From: an uncultured Coriobacteriaceae bacterium
Lineage (GTDB): Bacteria > Actinomycetota > Coriobacteriia > Coriobacteriales > Coriobacteriaceae
Direction of reading: 5' to 3'
NCBI GenBank assembly: GCA_944321435.1
Contig: CALULH010000003.1
Location: forward strand, 124,001-188,000
Length of the DNA stretch: 64,000 nucleotides
In this document: positions 15,395 through 24,331 of the stretch, in pieces
Numbering within the stretch: the first letter of the stretch is position 1
How the letters are laid out: each line of letters opens with the position of its first letter
Notes under the pieces: generated by a model
What the model saw: only the letters and a program-made list of their open reading frames with translations
What the model was told of the DNA's origin: nothing
The model's database searches: none
Made by a program: the position numbers and the translations under genes

Positions 15395-15928
15395 ATGGCA
15401 ACCCCGTCTTTTATTCTGACCTTGCGCGAGAAGATCGGCCACGACCCGCTGTGGCTCATCGGCGTCACCGCTTACGTGCAAGATAGCCATGGACGCGTGC
15501 TGCTGGGCCAGCGCGCGGACACGGGCGAGTGGGCGCTGGTGTACGGCATCAACGAGCCCGGCGAGGAGCCGGCCGACACCGTGGTGCGCGAGGTCAAGGA
15601 GGAGACGGGCATCGACGCGGTGCCCACCGACCTGGTGGGCGTCAAGGCCGCCGACCACCTGACCGTCTACGCCAACGGGGATCAGTGCCAGTACCTGGAC
15701 ATCCTCTTCATCTGCCGCGTCGCGGACGGGGGCGAGAAGGCCCCGCGCGTCAACGACGACGAGAGCCTGGCCGTGGGTTGGTTCAGCCCGGACGATCTGC
15801 CCGGGCCCCTAGCGGCCTCCACGGTCGAGCGCCTGGGCTACATTCGCCGTTACCAGCTTGCGGCCGCGGCGGGCAGCCCGCACGCGCTCTTCTCGTGCAC
15901 CGAGGCGCCCGAGGCAGGGGAGATCTAA
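15395..15928 (+). CDS. Nudix hydrolase
   Basis: A 177-residue protein. The complete Nudix box GX5EX7REUXEEXGU is read as GINEPGEEPADTVV followed by REVKEETGI (about residues 52-74), which binds Mg2+ for pyrophosphate hydrolysis. The start MATPSFILTLREKIGHDPLW with CCAGGAGGGC upstream resembles Nudix proteins that act on nucleotide or sugar diphosphates (DUF4916/ADP-ribose group). The substrate is unknown. It stands alone, divergent from the 57-residue membrane gene. Confidence 0.9.
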   Translation: MATPSFILTLREKIGHDPLWLIGVTAYVQDSHGRVLLGQRADTGEWALVYGINEPGEEPADTVVREVKEETGIDAVPTDLVGVKAADHLTVYANGDQCQYLDILFICRVADGGEKAPRVNDDESLAVGWFSPDDLPGPLAASTVERLGYIRRYQLAAAAGSPHALFSCTEAPEAGEI

Positions 15929-16308
15929 CGGTGGCGGGCAGCCTGCTCCCCTCGGGCGGGCGCCTCTTTTGCGGCCGTTGCGCCCGAGGCACGTCCGTCC
16001 CGTCGACGGCCTTGCCGCGCTGCGGTCCTGTGCGCGGCCGGGCCGCGGTCCGGCCGGCAATCCGGCGCCCGTGCGGGGCAAGGCGGTCCGCCGGCCATGT
16101 TTCCTCCCGTTTTCAGCTGCGTGTACAAACCCTTTCGGCGCCGTTTCCAAGCGGTTGCCGGTGTTACGAGGCCGTTGTCAGACGGTAAAACACCCCCGGC
16201 GAGCTGCCGGTCCCCCTTTGCCCGCCGATAGGATCGGATGCGTTGCTTGCCCTTAGGGCGCGGTCGGCGCAGCGCCTTCCGCGCGGGCAACGTGAGAAGG
16301 GGGTTTGT
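15929..16308. other. Gene-free gap before amtB
   Basis: 380 bp with no credible reading frame. The only candidate signal is an imperfect dyad, GTGTTAC at 16161-16167 and GTAAAACAC at 16185-16193, which could be a nitrogen-regulator site before amtB. It is too weak to name. Confidence 0.4.
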
Positions 16309-17586
16309 ATGTACGATACCGGCTCAACTGCGTTCATGCTGGTCAGCGCCATGTTGGTGCTGCTCATGACGCCTGGACTTGCGTTTTTCTACGGGGGCCT
16401 CTCCCGCAGGAAGAACGTTATCAACACCATGCTCATGTCGTTTGCCGTGATCGGCATCGTGGGGCTCACGTGGGTGCTCGTCGGCTGGTCGCTGGCGTAC
16501 GGCGGCGACGGGACCAACCCGGTCATCGGCGGGTTCGACCAGCTGGGGCTTGCCGGCACCGTGCAGGGCATGCTCGGCGAGGCCGCCAGCGTGCCCGACG
16601 GCACCGCGTACCCTGGCATCATAGACGTCACGTTCCAGATGGCCTTCGCGCTCATCACCAGCGCCATTGTCACCGGCTCGGTGGCGGGCCGCATGAAGTT
16701 CGGCGCCGTGGCCGCGTTTATCGCCATCTGGTCGGTGGTGGTCTACGCGCCGCTCGCGCACATGGTATGGGGCGGCGACGGCAGCCTGATCGGCGGCATC
16801 ATCGGTGCGCTTGACTTTGCGGGCGGCGACGTGGTGCACATCAGCTCCGGCCTGACCGGCCTCATTCTGTGCTTGGCCCTGGGCAAGCGCAAGGGTTTCG
16901 GCCTCAAGACCTACCGCCCGCACAACGTTCCGTTCGTGGCGCTGGGCGCGGGCCTGCTGTGGTTCGGCTGGTTCGGCTTCAACGGGGGCTCCGCCTTCGC
17001 GGCCGACGGTATCGCCGGCCTGGCCATGCTCAACACCGTGGTGTCCAGCGCCGCGGGCCTGGCCTCGTGGCTCGTCGTCGAGCGCGTTACCACCGGCAGC
17101 CCCACGCTCGTGGGCGCTTGCACCGGCTTGGTGGCGGGTTTGGTGGTGGTCACGCCCAGCGCCGGTTTCGTGGAGCCGTGGGCGGCCGTCATCATGGGCC
17201 TCATCGTGTCGCCCGTATGCTACTTTGCCATCTCGCACCTCAAGACGCGCTTCGGCTACGACGACGCGCTCGACGCCTTTGGCTGCCACGGCATCGGCGG
17301 CATCCTGGGCGGCTTGCTCACCGGCATCTTCTGCGTGCCCGAGCTGTCTTGGACCGAGGCCGGCGGACTCATCTACACCGGGGACTTCTCCCTGCTGGGC
17401 AGCCAGATCCTGGGCATCCTAGTCACCCTTGCCCTGGTTGCCGTTCTCGACCTGGTCATCGTGGCCGTGGTGCGGGCGCTCTTCCACGGCAAGCTGCGCG
17501 TGAGCGCAAGCGAGGAGGCGCTGGGCTTGGATGTCGCCACGCATGGCGAGAGCGCGTACCCGGCGTACACCGGCTTGGATTCGTAA
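16309..17586 (+). CDS. amtB: Ammonium transporter AmtB
   Basis: A 425-residue, 11-helix channel for ammonium uptake. Typical features: start MYDTGSTAFMLVSAMLVLLM, TPGLAFFYGGLSRRKNV (about 24-40), the central twin-histidine region in VVHISSGLTGLILCL and DAFGCHGIGGILGG, and the cytoplasmic tail. AGAAGGGGG lies before the ATG at 16309. The downstream glnK (135-bp gap) forms the universal amtB-glnK pair, in which the PII protein blocks the channel when nitrogen is plentiful. Confidence 0.95.
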   Translation: MYDTGSTAFMLVSAMLVLLMTPGLAFFYGGLSRRKNVINTMLMSFAVIGIVGLTWVLVGWSLAYGGDGTNPVIGGFDQLGLAGTVQGMLGEAASVPDGTAYPGIIDVTFQMAFALITSAIVTGSVAGRMKFGAVAAFIAIWSVVVYAPLAHMVWGGDGSLIGGIIGALDFAGGDVVHISSGLTGLILCLALGKRKGFGLKTYRPHNVPFVALGAGLLWFGWFGFNGGSAFAADGIAGLAMLNTVVSSAAGLASWLVVERVTTGSPTLVGACTGLVAGLVVVTPSAGFVEPWAAVIMGLIVSPVCYFAISHLKTRFGYDDALDAFGCHGIGGILGGLLTGIFCVPELSWTEAGGLIYTGDFSLLGSQILGILVTLALVAVLDLVIVAVVRALFHGKLRVSASEEALGLDVATHGESAYPAYTGLDS

Positions 17587-17721
17587 ACACGATAAAGGCG
17601 GCCGCCCTCGGGCAAGGTCGGGTGCGCTGTGCCCGGCCGGTCCCGGCGCGGCCGAATGGCTGCAACATGCTCCGCATGGGCGCATGAGACCGATGCGGAC
17701 AAGGGCGCAAGGAGGAACGCT

Positions 17722-18060
17722 ATGAAGCAGGTAACCGCGATCGTGCGGCCCGAGATGCTCGAGCCGCTCAAGGACGCGCTGATGGAGGCAAATGTTTCGG
17801 GCATGACCGTGTCCGAGGTGCAGGGCTTTGGGCACCAGCACGGCTGGAAGGAGTACTTCCGCGGCACCGAGGTTCTATTGAACATGGTGCCCAAGGTTCA
17901 GGTCATGTTGGTGGTCGAGGATTCCCAGGTGGACGCGCTGGTGGATAAGATCTGCGCCGTGGCAAAGACCGGCGAGGTGGGCGACGGCAAGATTTTCATC
18001 TGCCCGGTCGAGGACGTGGTGCGGATCCGCACCGGCGAGCGCGGCGAGGGTGCGCTGTAG
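17722..18060 (+). CDS. glnK: PII nitrogen regulator (GlnK-type) without the uridylylated Tyr51
   Basis: A 112-residue PII protein: start MKQVTAIVRPEMLEPLKDAL, B-loop region TGEVGDGKIFICPVEDVVRI, ending IRTGERGEGAL. Counting from the start, position 51 in the T-loop (YFRGTEV, with V51) is valine, not the tyrosine uridylylated by GlnD in proteobacteria. The T-loop then runs LLNMVPKV instead of the usual Y-x-V-x-F-L-P-K. Ligand-driven control by ATP/ADP/2-oxoglutarate may replace covalent modification, or another residue may be modified. It partners amtB. AGGAGG precedes the ATG. Confidence 0.9.
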   Translation: MKQVTAIVRPEMLEPLKDALMEANVSGMTVSEVQGFGHQHGWKEYFRGTEVLLNMVPKVQVMLVVEDSQVDALVDKICAVAKTGEVGDGKIFICPVEDVVRIRTGERGEGAL

Positions 18061-18188
18061 GCTGGGGTTTCAGGCGCCGGTGCATGCGCTGGCCGCTACG
18101 GCAAAACGGCATCCCCGGGCCCGGCCGCTTTGGCCGGGCCTTCCTCTATACTCAGCCTTAACGGTAACGCGGCGCGGGGGAAGGTGCT

Positions 18189-18944
18189 ATGCAGCAAAGG
18201 GATACCGTGGTGGTGCTTTCGCCGGGCGGAAGCGCTCGGGAGGCCGAGTACCTGGCAGGGAAGATCGGCGCGCCGCTGGTGGGCGAGAAGGACGGCGGCC
18301 CTGGTTTGACGGTGCGGTTTGCGGCTGACGGCGTGTCGCTGCAGGCCGACGGCATGACCCTGCGGGTGGATCTTGCCGACGCGCTCCCGCGCTTGGTGCC
18401 GGGCAAGCTGCAGCGCGAGCTGCTGGTCAAGGCGGCGCGTGTGAAGGGCATCCCCGCCCCCGTCGCCGTGGACGCCACCGCCGGGTTGGGCGGGGACTCC
18501 CTGCTGCTGGCGGCGGCGGGATTCACGGTGCGCATGTTCGAGCAGGATCCCGTCATAGCCGCCCTGCTGCGCGATGCCCTGCGCCGCGCCGCCGCCGATC
18601 CGCGCCTGGCGGACGCCGTGTCCCGCATGCGCTTCACCGAGGGCGACAGTCTGGACGCCCTCGCCAACCTGCCCGCGCCGCCCGACGTGGTCTACCTGGA
18701 CCCCATGTTCCCCGAGCGCCGCAAGAGCGCCGCGGTCAAGAAGCGCTTCCAGCTGCTGCACCATCTGGAGCGCCCCTGCGCAAACCAGGAGGCCATGCTG
18801 CGCGCGGCGCTTCTCGCCTGTCCGCGCAAAGTGGTGGTGAAGCGCCCCGCAAAGGGTCCCTTCCTCGCCGACGTCAAGCCCAGCTACAGCGTGGGCGGCA
18901 AAGCCGTGCGCTACGACGTTATCGTCCCGCCGCGCGCCCAGTAA
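18189..18944 (+). CDS. rsmJ: 16S rRNA (guanine(1516)-N2)-methyltransferase RsmJ
   Basis: A 251-residue class I SAM methyltransferase. Motif I is VDATAGLGGDSLLLAAAG (about 97-114), followed by EQDP; the catalytic motif is DVVYLDPMFPERRKSA (about 164-179); AVKKRFQLLHHL then fits RsmJ specifically. The N-terminal about 95 residues form the small RsmJ lobe. It modifies G1516 (E. coli numbering) of 16S rRNA. The gene stands alone, 128 bp after glnK. Confidence 0.88.
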   Translation: MQQRDTVVVLSPGGSAREAEYLAGKIGAPLVGEKDGGPGLTVRFAADGVSLQADGMTLRVDLADALPRLVPGKLQRELLVKAARVKGIPAPVAVDATAGLGGDSLLLAAAGFTVRMFEQDPVIAALLRDALRRAAADPRLADAVSRMRFTEGDSLDALANLPAPPDVVYLDPMFPERRKSAAVKKRFQLLHHLERPCANQEAMLRAALLACPRKVVVKRPAKGPFLADVKPSYSVGGKAVRYDVIVPPRAQ

Positions 18945-19041
18945 CCTGCTGCGGCGGGTTCGGCGCCGCGGCGCCCGCCCCGCGCTTCTCGCCCGCCGGG
19001 CAGAGGGTAGCCGCCCACCGCGCCGACTGCATGCCGTCGAG

Positions 19042-19083
19042 CTTTCAGGGTACAAGCGCCAACATCTGTTGAGCCCCTGAAAG
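19042..19083 (+). promoter_or_regulatory. Hairpin overlapping a ribosome-binding site
   Basis: CTTTCAGGG (19042-19050) pairs perfectly with CCCTGAAAG (19075-19083). The right arm overlaps the AAAGGAG ribosome site (19080-19086) of the large surface-protein gene starting at 19094. It could mask translation initiation. Function is inferred. Confidence 0.5.
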
Positions 19084-19093
19084 GAGCCCCTCG

Positions 19094-21145
19094 ATGTCGC
19101 AGCGCGACCAAGACCTCGAAGACCTGGTAGCCAGCATGTTCGGCATGCGTTTTCCGCGTCCGGGCGAAGAGCGCGATGAGGATGGCGCCATCCCGGTGGA
19201 CGCCACGGTGACCGACCCCGAGGAGGGCGCCCGCGCCGGCAAGGCCTCGGCTGCGGGCGGCGCATCCTCCTCGCAGGCGGAAGGGAAGAAGCGGCGGGGC
19301 GGCAAAGGCGCGTCGGGCGAGAAGAGCGGCGCGGGGCGCCGGGGCGGGCGCGCCCGTGCACGCAGCGGCGCTTTCGGCGGCGGCTTCGACGGGTCGGCCT
19401 TCATGAGGGGCGTAGCCCAGTGGAGCCGTCGGGCGCTCATCGTTCTGGCGATTACCGCCGTGGCGGCCCTCGCCCTGTGCTACTGGTGGTTCCATCCCGC
19501 CATCAACCTGCGCAGCCAGCAGGTTTGGGGCTGGATCATCGTGGCGGCGGTTATCGCGATGGCCGGGCTCGGCATTGCGGCGGTGCGCCACCCGGATCGC
19601 TCGGTGCTCTTCAGGCGCCTCATGTACGTTCCGATGGCGGTGATCGCCGCCTTCTTCCTCGGGCTCCTTGCCGGCCAGCCGTTCATCCCGGGCAATGCCG
19701 AGCGCTACGCCACGGTCCTCAACACCACCGACGGCGTCTTTGAACAGGACATTGCCGAGGTGGACTACAGCGAGGTGCCCGTCATAGACCGTGCCTCGGC
19801 CGTGCTGCTGGGCAACCGCGCCATGGGGTCCATCCCGGAGTACGTGAGCCAGTTTGAGATCGCCGACACGTACAGCATGATCAACTACCAGGGGCGTCCC
19901 GTGCGTGTGAGCCCGCTGGCGTACGCGGACCTGTTCAAGTGGCTCTCCAACCGCGATGCGGGCCTGCCCGCGTACGTGATGGTGGACATGGTCACGCAGG
20001 AGGCGCAGGTGGTGCGCCTGGACGAGGGCATCAAGTACTCCGACTCCGAGCCGCTGGCGCGCAACGTCGACCGTTACACGCAGCTCGCGTACCCTACGTA
20101 CATGTTCGACCAGAAGTCCTTCGAGCTGGACGAGGAGGGCAACCCCTGGTGGGTCTACCCGGTTACGCGCCGCACCATCGGCCTCTTTGACGGCGCCACC
20201 ATACAGCGCGTGGTGCTGGTGAACGCCTGCACCGGCGAGACGCTGGACTACGCCATCGAGGACTGCCCCACATGGGTGGATCGCGCCTACCCGTCCGACC
20301 TCATCATCGAGCAGTACAACTGGAGCGGCATGTACCAGAACGGCTGGCTCAACTCGTGGCTGGGGCAGGAGGGCGTGGTGCGCTCCACACCGGGCACCGA
20401 CGGTCAGCTGGGCTACAACTACCTGGCGCAGGGCGACGACATCTACCTCTACAGCGGTGTGACCAGCGTGACGGCGGACAACTCCATCGTGGGCTTCATC
20501 CTGGTGAACCAGCGCACGGGCGAGTCGCACTTCTATCCCATGGCGGGCGCTACCGAGGACTCCGCCATGGCCAGCGCCGAGGGCGAGCTGCAGAACCTGC
20601 GCTACCAGGCCACCTTCCCGCTGCTGCTCAACATTGCCGGGCAGCCCACGTACTTCATGAGCATGAAGGACGACGCAGGCTTGGTGAAGATGTACGCCAT
20701 GATCAACGTCGAGCAGTACCAGGACGTGGCTACCGGCGAGACGGTGGCGGCTTGCCAGGAGGCCTACCTGGCGCAGTTGGCCGGCGAGGGGCTCCTGTCC
20801 GAGGAGGATGCCGCCGCGGTGTCGAACGAGGTCACGGTAACGGGCACCATCGCCACCGTGGCGCAGGCCGTGGTGGACGGCAACTCCCACTTCTACGTGA
20901 CGCTGGCGGACGGGGCCGTGGCGAGCGGCGGCGGGAGCGACGCGGCCAACGCGGACGACGCGGACAACGCCGCGGATGCGGCGGGCGTCGCGGCCGGAGC
21001 CATCTTTGACTTTGCCCTGCCCGACATGCTGCCCATCGTCACTTACCAGGTGGGCGACCAGATCACCTTCACCTACGCGGCCGACGCGGGCGATAACGAC
21101 GCCTATACGGTGACGTCCATCGCGGCCAAGGGGGCCGGGGCCTGA
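19094..21145 (+). CDS. Large membrane-anchored surface protein, unknown function
   Basis: A 683-residue protein. Residues 1-105 are charged and low in complexity (Gly/Ala/Arg/Lys), then three hydrophobic segments (about 114-131, 142-161 and 179-194). A large extracytoplasmic domain of about 480 residues is rich in Tyr/Trp and acidic residues, with recurrent motifs such as NPWWVYPVTRRTIGLFDG and NQRTGESHFYPMAGA. The end (about 590-680: VTVTGTIATVAQAV, then VGDQITFTY) looks like an OB-fold split by an acidic Ala/Asp linker. I do not recognise the family. The ribosome site AAAGGAG lies in a hairpin. Confidence 0.85.
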   Translation: MSQRDQDLEDLVASMFGMRFPRPGEERDEDGAIPVDATVTDPEEGARAGKASAAGGASSSQAEGKKRRGGKGASGEKSGAGRRGGRARARSGAFGGGFDGSAFMRGVAQWSRRALIVLAITAVAALALCYWWFHPAINLRSQQVWGWIIVAAVIAMAGLGIAAVRHPDRSVLFRRLMYVPMAVIAAFFLGLLAGQPFIPGNAERYATVLNTTDGVFEQDIAEVDYSEVPVIDRASAVLLGNRAMGSIPEYVSQFEIADTYSMINYQGRPVRVSPLAYADLFKWLSNRDAGLPAYVMVDMVTQEAQVVRLDEGIKYSDSEPLARNVDRYTQLAYPTYMFDQKSFELDEEGNPWWVYPVTRRTIGLFDGATIQRVVLVNACTGETLDYAIEDCPTWVDRAYPSDLIIEQYNWSGMYQNGWLNSWLGQEGVVRSTPGTDGQLGYNYLAQGDDIYLYSGVTSVTADNSIVGFILVNQRTGESHFYPMAGATEDSAMASAEGELQNLRYQATFPLLLNIAGQPTYFMSMKDDAGLVKMYAMINVEQYQDVATGETVAACQEAYLAQLAGEGLLSEEDAAAVSNEVTVTGTIATVAQAVVDGNSHFYVTLADGAVASGGGSDAANADDADNAADAAGVAAGAIFDFALPDMLPIVTYQVGDQITFTYAADAGDNDAYTVTSIAAKGAGA

Positions 21146-21159
21146 CGCCGCGGCTGATT

Positions 21160-21298
21160 CCCGTTCGGTGTGGTTCGCTTTCTGTTTGGTGTGCCCTACG
21201 TGGGGCAACGGAAACGGAATCCTGGGCTTTTACCCCGCGCGACCACACCAAACGGCAAAGGGGGCACACCTAATGGAGCGGCGACCACACCAAACGGC
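21160..21298. repeat. 21-bp phased inverted repeat array, copy 2
   Basis: Forward GTGTGB cores start at 21168 and 21189 (21 bp apart); reverse CACACC cores start at 21244, 21265 and 21286 (21 bp apart). The centre read on the minus strand gives AAAGCCCAGGATTCC, matching the CCCAGGAT core of copy 1. It fills the gap between two convergent genes. Confidence 0.88.
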
Positions 21299-21319
21299 GC
21301 GCAGCCTGCGCTCTTTCCG

Positions 21320-22411
21320 CTACGGATTGCAGGAACCGCAGGGATCGTAGCCTTGGGCGATAAGATCGCTCCGGGCGGCGGTGACGTCCGAGCGGTTGCG
21401 GGGCGACATGGCCTCGACGCCGGGGCAGTCCGGCAGGTGAAAGCGGTGCGACTTGGTGTTGAGAACGTAGACGCGCTCCTCCTCGTCAGCGGCCTCCGCC
21501 TCGTCCTTCTCGACCGCTTGCTCCTGGGCGGCGCCGGTCTGGGCGCCGGCGGCCACCGCCTCCACCACATCTGCGGAGGGCTGCGTGCGCCTCTCGACCT
21601 TCTCGGCCTTGGACGCGCCGCCGTCCTCCCAGTTGTTGCCCGTGGCGTAGTCAATGCCAACGCCGGGTTGCACGTCGTAGCAGTAGATGTTGAACGAGAC
21701 GCCCTCTCCGCCGTCCTCAAGGGACCGCGCCTCCATCTGCACGCCGGAGGCCACCAGGTTGGCGCCCTCGAACACGGGCGTCACGCGGTAGAGCACGTGG
21801 TTGCCCGTGTCGTCCACGTAGTCGGCCACGAACTCCTCGAACGGGAGCATGCCCTCGGCGTTGAGGTAACGCGTGCCGGTGATGAGGTTGCGCTCGTTGG
21901 CGTTCTCGCCGGCTAGGGAGAACGCGATCAGGTGGCAGCGGTTGTAGAGGCTCTCGCCGTCCACGAAGTCGTAGCGCACCGACTGCCAGCCGCTGGGATG
22001 CACCGCGCTGATGCTGCCGCGTTTATCGGTGGGCATGGTTTCGGGGCCCAGGCACGCTTCCGCCGTGCCGCAGCGACCCAGCATGTCCAGCGGGCTGTAA
22101 TCCTCGTAGCCGGCATCCGACCGCGCGGCGGATTGCGCGCGGTCCAGCTCGGCATCGGTGAACGAGGGCTCGTTGCCCGCCACGGTGACAAACGCGCTGG
22201 ACGCCTCCTCAAAGGAGGGGAGGTCGTCCAGCGTCTGCGCTGCCGGGGTGGCGTCGAGCTCCTGCTGCAGCTGCGCGCTGATGCTCGGGGCGGCGCTGCA
22301 GCCGCCTAGCGCGAGGGCCAGCAGGCAGGCGATAAGCGCGGACAGGCGGAGGCGCGAAACGGCGAGCCGGCCGCGTGCGGACGCGGTCGGCGTGAAGGCG
22401 GTGCGGGTCAT
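21320..22411 (-). CDS. DNA/RNA non-specific endonuclease, lipoprotein
   Basis: A 363-residue protein. A signal peptide with lipobox LALGGC is near residue 35, predicting a lipid-anchored surface nuclease. The catalytic beta-beta-alpha-metal region has YNRCHLIAFSLAGENANERN followed by LITGTRYLNAEGM, as in EndA/NucA-like enzymes (here RCH replaces the common RGH). After an acidic linker the tail YVLNTKSHRFHLPDCPGVEA and the end YDPCGSCNP match the small Ada-like cysteine module often fused to Firmicute and Coriobacterial nucleases. It may serve DNA uptake or nutrient scavenging. The ATG at 22411 with GAGG upstream opens the signal peptide. Confidence 0.88.
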   Translation of the reverse strand: MTRTAFTPTASARGRLAVSRLRLSALIACLLALALGGCSAAPSISAQLQQELDATPAAQTLDDLPSFEEASSAFVTVAGNEPSFTDAELDRAQSAARSDAGYEDYSPLDMLGRCGTAEACLGPETMPTDKRGSISAVHPSGWQSVRYDFVDGESLYNRCHLIAFSLAGENANERNLITGTRYLNAEGMLPFEEFVADYVDDTGNHVLYRVTPVFEGANLVASGVQMEARSLEDGGEGVSFNIYCYDVQPGVGIDYATGNNWEDGGASKAEKVERRTQPSADVVEAVAAGAQTGAAQEQAVEKDEAEAADEEERVYVLNTKSHRFHLPDCPGVEAMSPRNRSDVTAARSDLIAQGYDPCGSCNP

Positions 22412-22554
22412 GGCCACCTCGCAGGTCGGATTGGTCGGTGGCGCCAGTATACCCGGGCGTGCGGACAAGCGGGGCTCCTCATCGTACGGTGGAGTCCCGG
22501 GCGGGGCTGGCCCAAACGGGGGCTGCGCAGGCGGAAGCACCGCGCCCGTCTGCG

Positions 22555-23061
22555 CTACTTGGTCTTAGGTCCCTGCACAAACCACTCAAGGCGCGCCTTG
22601 CCGGGTTTGAGCGTCTTTCCCAACCGTATGGCCGCGGCCGCTCCCGGCTTGAACGTGATCTGATCGCCCGTCAGGTACTCGGTCATCTCTTCCATAAAGG
22701 GAATATGGCCCACCGCGATGAGGCAGCTGGCGTTGGCGCGCTCCAGGTCGCCCAGGAATGTCTCGCTGTCCTGGTGGAGCAGGCTTTCGGCTGCCATGAG
22801 CTTGCGGTCGCCCAGGATGGTGTGCTCGCCGATGGCCTCAGCGACCTCGTGCGCGGTCTGCATGGCGCGCACCGCGGGGCTGGCCCAGATTACGGCGTTC
22901 TCGCGCTCCTCTGCGGTGAGCAGCGAGAAGGTGCGCTTGAAACCATGCGACGACGCCAGGGCGGCGCGGCCGTCGGAGGTGAGCTTGCGCTCGATGTCGG
23001 GCTGATCGGGTGCGGCCGCCTCGGCTTTGCCGTGGCGAACCAGGACGAGCGTCTTGACCAT
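22555..23061 (-). CDS. sixA: Histidine phosphatase family protein (SixA-like)
   Basis: A 168-residue protein starting MVKTLVLVRHGKAEAAAPDQ. The RHG motif carries the phosphorylated His, with WASPAVRAMQTA and AVGHIPFMEEM supplying the second Arg and His of the pocket. The length and lack of extra domains fit SixA phosphohistidine phosphatases, which act on His-phosphorylated proteins; other small-molecule substrates are possible. AGGAGCCC precedes the ATG. It is divergent from the MGMT-like gene. Confidence 0.85.
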   Translation of the reverse strand: MVKTLVLVRHGKAEAAAPDQPDIERKLTSDGRAALASSHGFKRTFSLLTAEERENAVIWASPAVRAMQTAHEVAEAIGEHTILGDRKLMAAESLLHQDSETFLGDLERANASCLIAVGHIPFMEEMTEYLTGDQITFKPGAAAAIRLGKTLKPGKARLEWFVQGPKTK

Positions 23062-23305
23062 AGGGCTCCTTCGGTTGGTTCCGCGCGTCGGCGGGGCCTG
23101 CGGCGTGCGCGGAGCCTGCCGATGCGCGATGCGGTTCAGATACGCTGCCCCTATTGTACTCGCCTTTCCTCAGGCGGCCCGCCGATTCGCTTCCGGTTGC
23201 TCGCGCGGCGTCTCCTGGCGTCCGATCCATCGATCACCGCGTTTCTCGGGCCCAAAGGCGGTTACAGTAACGCTAGCGGTGCGGTTTGAGGAAAGGGGCG
23301 CGGCT

Positions 23306-23650
23306 ATGGCGGCACAAGACAAGCAGGCGCAGCGCGAGGGGTTCTTTGCGCGCGTGTACGATGTGGTGCGGCAGATTCCCTGCGGGATGGTGGCCACGTA
23401 CGGCCAGGTTGCCAAGTTGGTGGGCGAGCCGCGCAAGGCACGCTTCGTGGGCTTTGCGTTGCATGGCAACCCCGAGCCGGGCGTGATCCCCTGCCATCGC
23501 GTGGTCTTTGCCGACGGGCGCATCTGCGAGGGGTTTGCCTTCGGCGGGGCCGATGTCCAGCGTCGCCTGCTGGAGGATGAGGGTGTGGCGTTTCTGGACG
23601 ACACCCATGTCGACCTTGAGGCCAGTCGGTGGCCCGCGGGCGTGGAATAG
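23306..23650 (+). CDS. MGMT/ATL-family protein, single domain with active-site Cys
   Basis: A 114-residue protein equal to the C-terminal DNA-binding domain of O6-alkylguanine-DNA alkyltransferase: FFARVYDVVRQIPCGMVATY, GQVAKLVG and IPCHRVV. Alkyltransferase-like proteins of this short length usually have Trp (PWHR) in place of the reactive Cys; here PCHR is kept, so either direct repair or lesion flagging is possible. The N-terminal domain of full MGMT is missing. GAGGAAAGGGG lies before the ATG at 23306. Confidence 0.85.
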   Translation: MAAQDKQAQREGFFARVYDVVRQIPCGMVATYGQVAKLVGEPRKARFVGFALHGNPEPGVIPCHRVVFADGRICEGFAFGGADVQRRLLEDEGVAFLDDTHVDLEASRWPAGVE

Positions 23651-23822
23651 GCGGCGGATGCCCGCGATCGGTTGCGTGTTGCCGCGTACGGGCGCACGTA
23701 AACGGAAGATGGACATGGCGTTTGAGCGCGGCGGATGCTCCGTGCGCGTAATATACTTATAGATCAATACCAGTTAGCCCGTTTTTCGTGGCATACCAAC
23801 ACAACATATGCGGGAGGGTCCT

Positions 23823-24113
23823 ATGAAGACGATCGTGCTTGCGTGCGGTTCGGGCATCGCCACCTCAACCGCCGTGGCCAAGAAGGTCGCGGAAATGCTC
23901 GACGCCAACGGCTATCAGGGGCGCTACGAGATCGTGCAGTGCGCCATTGCCGAGGCCACGGCCACGTGCGCCAAGCGCCATGCCGACTTGCTCGTCGCCA
24001 CCACGGTCGAGCCGGAGGGGCTGTCGTGCCCGTTCGTCAACGGCGTGCCCTTCCTCACCAGCGTGGGCCGTACGGCGTGCGAGCAGCGCGTCTTGGAGAT
24101 CATGGCCCAGTAG
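23823..24113 (+). CDS. PTS IIB component, galactitol (GatB)-like, orphan
   Basis: A 96-residue protein starting MKTIVLACGSGIATSTAVAK; Cys8 in the P-loop-like CGSGIATST is the phosphorylation site of galactitol/lactose-class IIB proteins. It would carry phosphate from IIA to the sugar in the IIC channel. No IIA or IIC gene lies nearby: the upstream gene is MGMT-like and a terminator follows. It may serve a IIC elsewhere or act as a phosphorylation sensor. GGGAGGG precedes the ATG; the longer ATG at 23808 lacks a site. Confidence 0.88.
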   Translation: MKTIVLACGSGIATSTAVAKKVAEMLDANGYQGRYEIVQCAIAEATATCAKRHADLLVATTVEPEGLSCPFVNGVPFLTSVGRTACEQRVLEIMAQ

Positions 24114-24234
24114 CCCTGTCGGCCCGCCGGCGCTTGCGCGTTGTGCAGCCGCGTCCCCTAAGAGGGCGGGCTTGCGGGCGACGGCGTGCTTGTCGCCCCG
24201 TGCGCAGAGGCTGAGGTCCAAACACTTTCCTGCC

Positions 24235-24264
24235 AAAAAAGGCCGCCTCACGGGCGGCCTTTTT
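24235..24264. terminator. Bidirectional terminator between convergent genes
   Basis: AAAAAGGCCGCC / GGCGGCCTTTTT around a short loop, with A- and T-runs on both sides. It can end the PTS IIB transcript and the opposing LTA-synthase-like transcript. Confidence 0.9.
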
Positions 24265-24331
24265 GCGTTTGCACTTGACGGTGCGAGAAAGCGGGCCGGA
24301 CGCGGATCAGCGTCGCCCGGCGCTGCGGGTC

